Shown: in pieces, positions 58,237-64,000 of the stretch
Layout: each line of letters opens with the position of its first letter
How positions within the stretch are numbered: the first letter of the stretch is position 1
Origin: Laburnicola sp. R22_1
Lineage: Eukaryota; Ascomycota; Dothideomycetes; Pleosporales; Didymosphaeriaceae
Length of the DNA stretch: 64,000 bases
Assembly: GCA_014281115.1 (NCBI GenBank)
Contig: JACONQ010000017.1
Coordinates: forward strand, 1,488,001 to 1,552,000
Reading direction: 5' to 3'
Notes under the pieces: generated by a model
Seen by the model: the letters and a program-made list of their open reading frames with translations, nothing else
Told to the model about the DNA's origin: nothing
The model's database searches: none
Translations under genes and position numbers: made by a program

Positions 58237-58813
58237 CCAGCGGCTCCCCCCAGCTTTAAAAACCCTTTTCCGGCCTGCTCACCCCGCCGCCCTGCTCAAC
58301 CTATCTCGCCCCCAACCCGCCGCAGCTGAGGATCATCTGCCGTTCCTTTGCGCGCACCCTAATAATACGCCTGCGATACATCTACCCGATTTTCGCACGC
58401 TCCCACTCTCTCCCACAGGCAGGAGCAGTTTTGCGCCCGCGCTAGGCCGAATCCGATCGAGCAGCCTCGCGAGCAGCCGCCTCGGGTCGCATCACGATAG
58501 ACACACCAAGCGCAAGCTGGTATCGCACTCGGTGTCCTCTCCTCCTGCCACGTAGATAGCTGTCCTCACCGGACACGACCGACGACCGGCTTCACACTCG
58601 GCACTGGGACTCATTGGGTTGAAGATCTCCTGCCATCGGTACGGACCTCCCCCGCCTCCCAAGCCACCCATCAAGGCCAGACCGTCCTCGCTCGCGCGAT
58701 TCGATCAGCCGCCCGAGTGCCCGTCGTCGCGTCTCGTACATAGATCTGACCTGTGCAGTCAAGCCAAGTCATCTCGAGCTCACCACTCGGACGAATCAAT
58801 AATTTCTCTCATC

Positions 58814-59665
58814 ATGGACTCTCTTACTACCCATCCGTCGAACCCTCAACAGGCCAAGACGGTAAGCATGAGTGATGTCAACGCCTCACTGCAAGTCTTC
58901 TGACACTGAACCAGTTCATTGCGCCGGGAAGCTTGTCATACCCCAACAGCGCTGAGCTGACGCCTCCGTCCTCGGAGAAGAATGCCAACGGTGATGCCAA
59001 GGTCAACGGCGTCGCGACTCCTGCAGACACGCCCGACACGACCAACAATGCCTCTGGCATCGTGCCCACCCTCCAGAACATCGTCGCAACTGTGAACCTG
59101 TCCGCCCGCCTTGACCTCAAGACCATCGCTCTGCATGCGCGAAACGCCGAGTACAACCCCAAGCGTTTCGCTGCCGTCATCATGCGCATTCGCGAGCCCA
59201 AGACCACTGCCCTAGTCTTTGCTAGCGGAAAGATGGTTGTGACTGGTGCCAAGTCAGAGGACGACAGCAAACTTGCCTCGCGCAAGTATGCGCGCATCAT
59301 CCAGAAACTGGGCTTCAATGCCAAGTTCAGTGACTTCAAGATCCAGAACATCGTCGGCAGCTGCGACATCAAGTTCCCTATCCGTCTCGAGGGCTTGGCC
59401 AGCCACCATCATACTTTCTCCTCCTACGAGCCTGAGCTCTTCCCTGGTCTCATCTACCGAATGATGAAGCCGAAGATTGTGCTCCTCATCTTCGTCTCCG
59501 GCAAGATCGTGCTCACAGGAGTAAGTAGTGTCTGAATCCTGACGGACGCGTAACATGTAGAACCTGTGCTAATCATACCGTGACTTGTAGGCAAAGGTTC
59601 GCGAGGAGATCTACCAAGCTTTCGAGCTCATCTACCCCGTGCTCGCGGATTTCCGCAAATCTTAG
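58814..59665 (+). CDS. SPT15: TATA-binding protein (TBP)
   Basis: Three exons, 58814-58861, 58915-59520 and 59591-59665, with introns of 53 and 70 bp, both phase 0; 242 aa. The N-terminal 60 residues are variable (Ser/Pro/Asn/Asp-rich). The last 180 form the saddle: two imperfect repeats containing [20 protein letters not shown] ... [20 protein letters not shown] and [20 protein letters not shown] ... [20 protein letters not shown]. All expected core blocks are present and the protein ends [10 protein letters not shown]. It is the general factor for all three RNA polymerases. Confidence 0.98.
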
Positions 59666-61518
59666 GCACAGGCCTTACTCTCTTCACACCTGTTTATTAT
59701 GCGGCATTGCACGGTGTTTCGGAACATCTTTGGGTGGGCGGTCTTCTTTCTCGGCTTTCGAAAATTTCCCTCTTCCCTTCACATTAGACCTCTCCGGGTG
59801 ATTTGCAACCCACAGGAGTCGCGGTTGCGGTTTTTCCTTTTCTTCTCTCTCAACGTGGGTACGATATGGCGTGGTGATGCTGGATTCGAGATTGACATGG
59901 GCGGGCTCAGGCGTAGATGATTGTTTGCTTGCGTGTGCGGCGGACGGACGAACGAATGGAACAAAGTCCGCAGAGGAGGGGCTCGATCAGGGCTGCCGGT
60001 GCGAAACCCGAGCCTCTCGGTACGTGGGAGACGGCAGTGCTTTGATCGTTATCGTGGGTATCTTATGGCGGGGTTTACCTGGGAACTTCGTCGATGGAGA
60101 ATACTTTGGTAGCAATGCCAACCACGATATATTGAACATTGCGTCGTGTGCCTTTTCGCTTGTGTTGGTTGTGCTCCAGGCAAAAGACGCCCTTTTTCGC
60201 TTGCGACGTCCTTTGTGTTCTTTAAAGTGGCCGGAAGTGGCCGGTTGTTGAAGGCCCGTTTCGGGGACCGAAATGCTGAGAGGCGCCGGGTTGGATCCTG
60301 AGGGCCGTGGGCGTTCACACTACCGGTAGTAGCTAAGGTAAGGTAACTGCCGCTTGTTCGCGAGCGAAGAGCCGCGTCAGAATGTATGACCCCGGCCTCG
60401 GCGGGGCGCGGAGCGTGGGAGTGGTGCGGTGCCCTGCACGTCGGTCGGTTGGTCATTCATTGTGCGGGTGGATTGCTGGTGGTGGTGGTGGTGGTGGACG
60501 GCTGGTGGATCCGTCATGGAGGGTGTTGTGTGCGTGCGTTGCGCGTGCGTGGGAAAGGGAGAAAGAGATACCTAGACAGCTAGCTAGCGAGAGGGAGAAG
60601 GGAGGGTTCAGTTGCGTTGCGTTGGGTTGATCGATGGCTGATGGTTGATGGTTGATGGGTTATCGGTCGACTGACTGACTGATCGTTGAATTGAGGAAGT
60701 GGTGGATGGAGGGCAGCTGGAGTGGAGTAGAGTAGAGAGTACCAGAGTCGCCCGACGAGTAGATAGTGGAACCGCGTCCGTCGCGCCATTGTGATGCTAG
60801 GTAGTAGGTACCGGTATTTGACGTGTCAAATCAAGGTTGGTACACTAAGGTTAAGGGCAAGGGTAAGGTTTGCCCCGGGGCGGCCAGCCGCCAGCCGCCA
60901 GGCACCGTGGGCGGCGTAAACGACTGGAGGGGCGTCATGGCATGGCATGGCACGTCACGGCATGTCGGGTTGCGTTGTGTCACATGATGATGGGTTTGTG
61001 GCCGGGGAACGGAATGGAATTGAATTGATTGGCGTGCAGGGGAGAGGAGTACCTAATTGGGCTGGTGCTCACTGCTGGTGCTTACGAGCACTGGACTAGA
61101 TTTGCTCCGTGGGGCGGTTTGCAGGATTACATTATGCTATATGAAGCTATGGATGGATGGAGACGCGTATCGTCGCGTCTATAGAGTACAGCAGGGTACA
61201 GGAGTAACAAAAGGAGCGGTATCATGGATAGAAGCGCGCATGGAGGCGCAAGAGGTGGTGTACAGGAAAGAGAGCAAGTAATGGTTTACACGACGAGAAG
61301 CTGTCACGGCTTGTGTAGCCGAGACTAATCTAACAGGCCAAGAAAAGTGTACAGACAGGGTGCTCAAGCGATGCCCCGGCTCCGCTCCTGTGGGCCTCGC
61401 GGGCTTCAAGAGCGAGGCTCAATAGCGGAGTGGAGGCCCCAGACCCGGCGCTGGGCCTAATGTGGCGGTATGGCTCTGGGGAGATGTATGATCTGGCTGC
61501 GGGTGCCTTGATCCCCGG
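59666..61518. other. Gene-poor region downstream of TBP
   Basis: About 1.85 kb without a recognisable gene. It holds low-complexity pieces: TGATGGT repeats near 60630-60665, a GGTTAAGGG-like run near 60847-60870, and a CATGG run near 60937-60955. Confidence 0.5.
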
Positions 61519-61520
61519 TA

Positions 61521-63054
61521 CGGAGGTGCCTTTCAAAAGTTTTTGCCCACCTTGGCGAGCAGGGGGTTCTGTGCTATTCCTAATTAAGAGCGTTCTCCGG
61601 CTGGCTCTAGCTCTGGCTTCCTGAGCCTCCGACCCTCCTTATACTCGTTGCCTCCATTGAGCTCAAGGATCTGTTCTATATGGTATGGAATCCGCTCAAT
61701 CCAAGCCTGTATTTTCTCCTGAGGCAGCTCTCTCCAGCACTGCTCCCATGCCCGTACTGCCTCTGCTCTATTCTTAGGAGCTCCTTTCTTCGTAGTAGCC
61801 CTTTTCATCCATGGCCAGCAAGGCTCAATAGAATTCAAATTAGGAGAGTTACCACACCAGATAATCCTCTTAACATCATGAATGCTATATATATAGCTTT
61901 GAACGTAGTGGTCGTGAGAAGGCGCCTTGTCTTCCTGTACAACTGTTCTAGGCCGCGTAGCCTTACACTGCTTTGCAAAAGGAATAAGCTTTGGCAGCAG
62001 AATTGTTGTCTGGTACCGGTACCAGTCAATTCCTGAGCCACTGCCTCGGCTGAGCTTTCCAGTCCTCTGGTTCCATCTCCACTGGGGCAGCCGTCCAGGC
62101 TTGGTACGGAGACCTAGGCGACGCATGCCATTCTCAAGCTCCCACTCAGCCTTTTTGATAGGCTCAAGCTCCTTGTTCAGTTCATCAATTTGAGCAGCAG
62201 CAGCCTCCTTCTCTTTCTTTGTTTCTGGCGTCCAGCAGTGGCAGGGGCCCTTCTTGTCGTACGAGAAACAGCCCCAAAACATAAATTCAGAGTAGCCTTT
62301 CCATCTCTCACGAATACAGCTCCGTACGAAGGCCTCATCTGCTTTCCTCCATACTCGATATCCTCCACGCCTATGGTTGAGAACAACAGACGTTTCGTCT
62401 GACCAGATAACATTCTTCCAATCTTCAAGCGTCCAGTCTTGATGGGCCTGGCACCACTTATATCGATCCTCCTTCATCTGCTTCGTCAACCCAGGCTTCC
62501 TCGTTGGCTTGGTCTTCTTGAAGCCTGCCTTCCTTAAGATTCGCCAGACTGTGGCAGCTGAGATATTGAATCCTTCTTGGCTAAGTGCGCCAGCAACGTC
62601 AGCGCAAGACTTCTCTCGCCCATATCGATCAGTGCGTACGGTGTTGACTACTTTCTCGGAGACTTCAGATTGCTTTGATGGCCGGCCAGATCGATAGGCG
62701 TTTTCAAGATGCTTATCTTCAAGCTTCAGCGGCCGCTGGCCTGGATCGAAACCTCGCTCGATTGCTCGCGCGTATATAGAGTTGATCGTACGCTTCTCGA
62801 TTCCAGTGAGTCCGGTGATCTCATTGTTTGACTTGCCTATAGCCTTAAGAACGACTACCGTGGCACGAGTAGAGTTATCGTGATGAACCATAGCGACAGT
62901 ACTAGATAGATCAATTGACAGAGAGTAGTAGTTACAGAGGGTAAGGCCTGAGGTTGAGAAGTGGCCACGTCAACTCGGAGATGCTTCCCGATCTGGAATG
63001 TGGCGCATACCCCTGCTCGCCAAGGTGGGCAAAAACTTTTGAAAGGCACCTCCG
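61521..63054 (-). mobile_element. Tc1/mariner transposon, structurally intact
   Basis: 1534 bp flanked by TA at 61519-61520 and 63055-63056. The terminal inverted repeats are about 45 bp and identical, starting CGGAGGTGCCTTTCAAAAG. It contains one uninterrupted transposase frame. Size and architecture are typical of Tc1-like elements. Confidence 0.97.
61584..62891 (-). CDS. Tc1-like transposase (intact)
   Basis: A single 435-aa frame with no stops. The N-terminal paired-like HTH region (VVVLKAIGKSNNEITGLTG... and GRPSKQSEVSEK, ISAATVWRILRKAGF) binds the element ends. The GRPS/GRPRK-like basic hook lies between. The catalytic DDE triad is visible: IWSDETSVVL (first Asp), VVQEDKAPSHDH (second Asp) and NSPNLNSIEPCWPWMK (Glu), with DD34E-like spacing. 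A Lys/Glu-rich insertion (KKEKEAAAAQIDELNKELEPIKKAEWE) sits between the first two acidic residues and is unusual. With identical inverted repeats the element could be mobile now. Confidence 0.95.
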   Translation of the reverse strand: MVHHDNSTRATVVVLKAIGKSNNEITGLTGIEKRTINSIYARAIERGFDPGQRPLKLEDKHLENAYRSGRPSKQSEVSEKVVNTVRTDRYGREKSCADVAGALSQEGFNISAATVWRILRKAGFKKTKPTRKPGLTKQMKEDRYKWCQAHQDWTLEDWKNVIWSDETSVVLNHRRGGYRVWRKADEAFVRSCIRERWKGYSEFMFWGCFSYDKKGPCHCWTPETKKEKEAAAAQIDELNKELEPIKKAEWELENGMRRLGLRTKPGRLPQWRWNQRTGKLSRGSGSGIDWYRYQTTILLPKLIPFAKQCKATRPRTVVQEDKAPSHDHYVQSYIYSIHDVKRIIWCGNSPNLNSIEPCWPWMKRATTKKGAPKNRAEAVRAWEQCWRELPQEKIQAWIERIPYHIEQILELNGGNEYKEGRRLRKPELEPAGERS

Positions 63055-63228
63055 TATAGGCAAATCAAATGCCGAAGCGGGTGACGCGGTTGCGCTATCT
63101 AGAGTTCCATCTTGAGGATCCTCCATGCATGGAGTTCTTCAGGGTTCGGTGATTCCGGGGATGTGGTCGAACGGTGACCATGCAAAAATGACGATGCTAG
63201 CGGGCATAACGACCGTATCCAGAAGCGC

Positions 63229-64000
63229 TCATCCATCCTCGATATGATACTGATAAGGCAAGTCGCCTTCTCTGGGCTTAGGATGCAGACGCACGACCAC
63301 CGAGCCTTCGGACCGCATCGAGGAAGCCGAAGAATTAGGCATTATCGTAGAAGGACTCCTCTGCACCGCTCTCCTCCTCACAGACCCCGCGTCCGAGACT
63401 CCTGACCTGACCGACGGCGTCCGCGGCCCTGTGTACCCTCCACCGCTCATAGTCCCAATCTTCGATGGCGCAGTTCGCACCGTCTGCGGCGACCCCGGGC
63501 TGGCGCTCTCGTCGAAGGAGAAGGCTGAGCGGTTATCCACCATAGGGGTTATATAGGGCAGACCGGTGCCAGAGGTACTGTGCGAGGAGACGGTGGGAGC
63601 GAGACTGCGCGTCTCGGCGTCGGGAAAGGCGGCGCGTGCTTCGTCGATGACGGCGGGGTCGAGGTCCGTCATGCCGTTGAGGATCTCTGCGAAGACGGCC
63701 ATGAGGTCTTTAAATTCGGTCTCGGTGAGGGAGTGGGTGGAAAAGCGTGCGTACTCGTACAGCGAGAGGAACTTGGGACCTAGACTGGGCGGGTTGAGCA
63801 GGCCAAACGAGGACAGCCGTGCCAGGTACTCTCGTAGCCCCATGATCCGCGGGCGCTGTAGCAGAGCAACCGTCTGCGCATCCGGCAGCATGGGTGTGGC
63901 TTGGATGCGGAGCGCGCGCTCCTCCAGAGCCGGATCGGGCGGCGCGAGGGAGACGGCTTTGGCTTCGATCAGATTCGGCAGCTCGTTGATCACATTGCTG
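63229..64000 (-). CDS. Probable Dlt1 (defect at low temperature 1) family protein, partial
   Basis: Open from the stop at 63229 to the window edge; the N-terminus is beyond 64000. About 257 visible residues. The block LSLYEYARFSTHSLTETEFKDLMAVFAEILNGM resembles the conserved cytoplasmic part of fungal Dlt1, a membrane protein whose N-terminal helices would lie outside the window. The C-terminal third is Ser/Pro/Arg-rich and ends GDLPYQYHIEDG. The family call is from memory of this block and should be checked. Confidence 0.65.
   Translation of the reverse strand, partial: SNVINELPNLIEAKAVSLAPPDPALEERALRIQATPMLPDAQTVALLQRPRIMGLREYLARLSSFGLLNPPSLGPKFLSLYEYARFSTHSLTETEFKDLMAVFAEILNGMTDLDPAVIDEARAAFPDAETRSLAPTVSSHSTSGTGLPYITPMVDNRSAFSFDESASPGSPQTVRTAPSKIGTMSGGGYTGPRTPSVRSGVSDAGSVRRRAVQRSPSTIMPNSSASSMRSEGSVVVRLHPKPREGDLPYQYHIEDG

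Noticed and set aside
60838..60870. Telomere-like GGTTAAGGG run
   Set aside because: Too short and irregular to be an interstitial telomere array.

Overview
The window is nuclear DNA from a filamentous ascomycete (Pezizomycotina; a Dothideomycete/Pleosporales origin fits best but is inferred). The evidence is short 45-70 bp GT-AG introns, dense intron-poor genes, HET-domain and DUF3425-bZIP families, Fot1/pogo, hAT and Tc1/mariner elements, and C-to-T/G-to-A decay of repeats typical of repeat-induced point mutation (RIP).

Layout. (1) 1-19 kb is a compact conserved block with several chromosome-maintenance genes: an AT-hook protein (partial), a GEN1/Yen1 Holliday-junction resolvase, Tam41 (mitochondrial CDP-DAG synthase), a Bir1/survivin-like BIR protein, a putative COG7 subunit, a PARP-UBE2Q fusion protein, and Cdc45. 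(2) 19.5-34.9 kb is an eroding accessory zone: a broken aquaporin gene, a RIP-decayed hAT element (about 23.3-26.5 kb), a Fot1/pogo element set against its end (26.5-28.7 kb), and a HET-domain gene split by a second hAT element (29.4-32.9 kb), which itself carries an undecayed 318-bp MITE-like insertion. (3) 35-46 kb holds a three-exon SANT/Myb-like gene, a divergent Hsp70-like gene with two frameshifts, a bZIP/DUF3425 pseudogene, a second Fot1/pogo element, and a zinc-free MDR oxidoreductase pseudogene. (4) 46.4-53.1 kb carries three apparently intact flavoenzyme genes: an amine-oxidase-like protein, a flavin monooxygenase and a ferric reductase. (5) 53.9-56.0 kb is a third Fot1/pogo element with 40+ bp inverted repeats. 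(6) 58.8-64 kb returns to conserved genes: TATA-binding protein (TBP) and a partial gene resembling DLT1, separated by an intact Tc1/mariner element with perfect inverted repeats.

Taken together, the two ends hold core cell-biology genes, and the middle is a transposon-rich compartment where at least five genes (aquaporin, HET, Hsp70-like, bZIP, MDR) carry disabling lesions. The best-supported unusual items are the HET gene interrupted by an 8-bp-TSD hAT insertion with a younger nested insertion, a pair of repeat copies that shows RIP directly, three unrelated pogo inverted repeats that share a doubled-motif design, a potentially active mariner element, and the ADP-ribosyltransferase/E2 fusion. 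No virus, CRISPR array, rRNA or convincing tRNA gene was seen.
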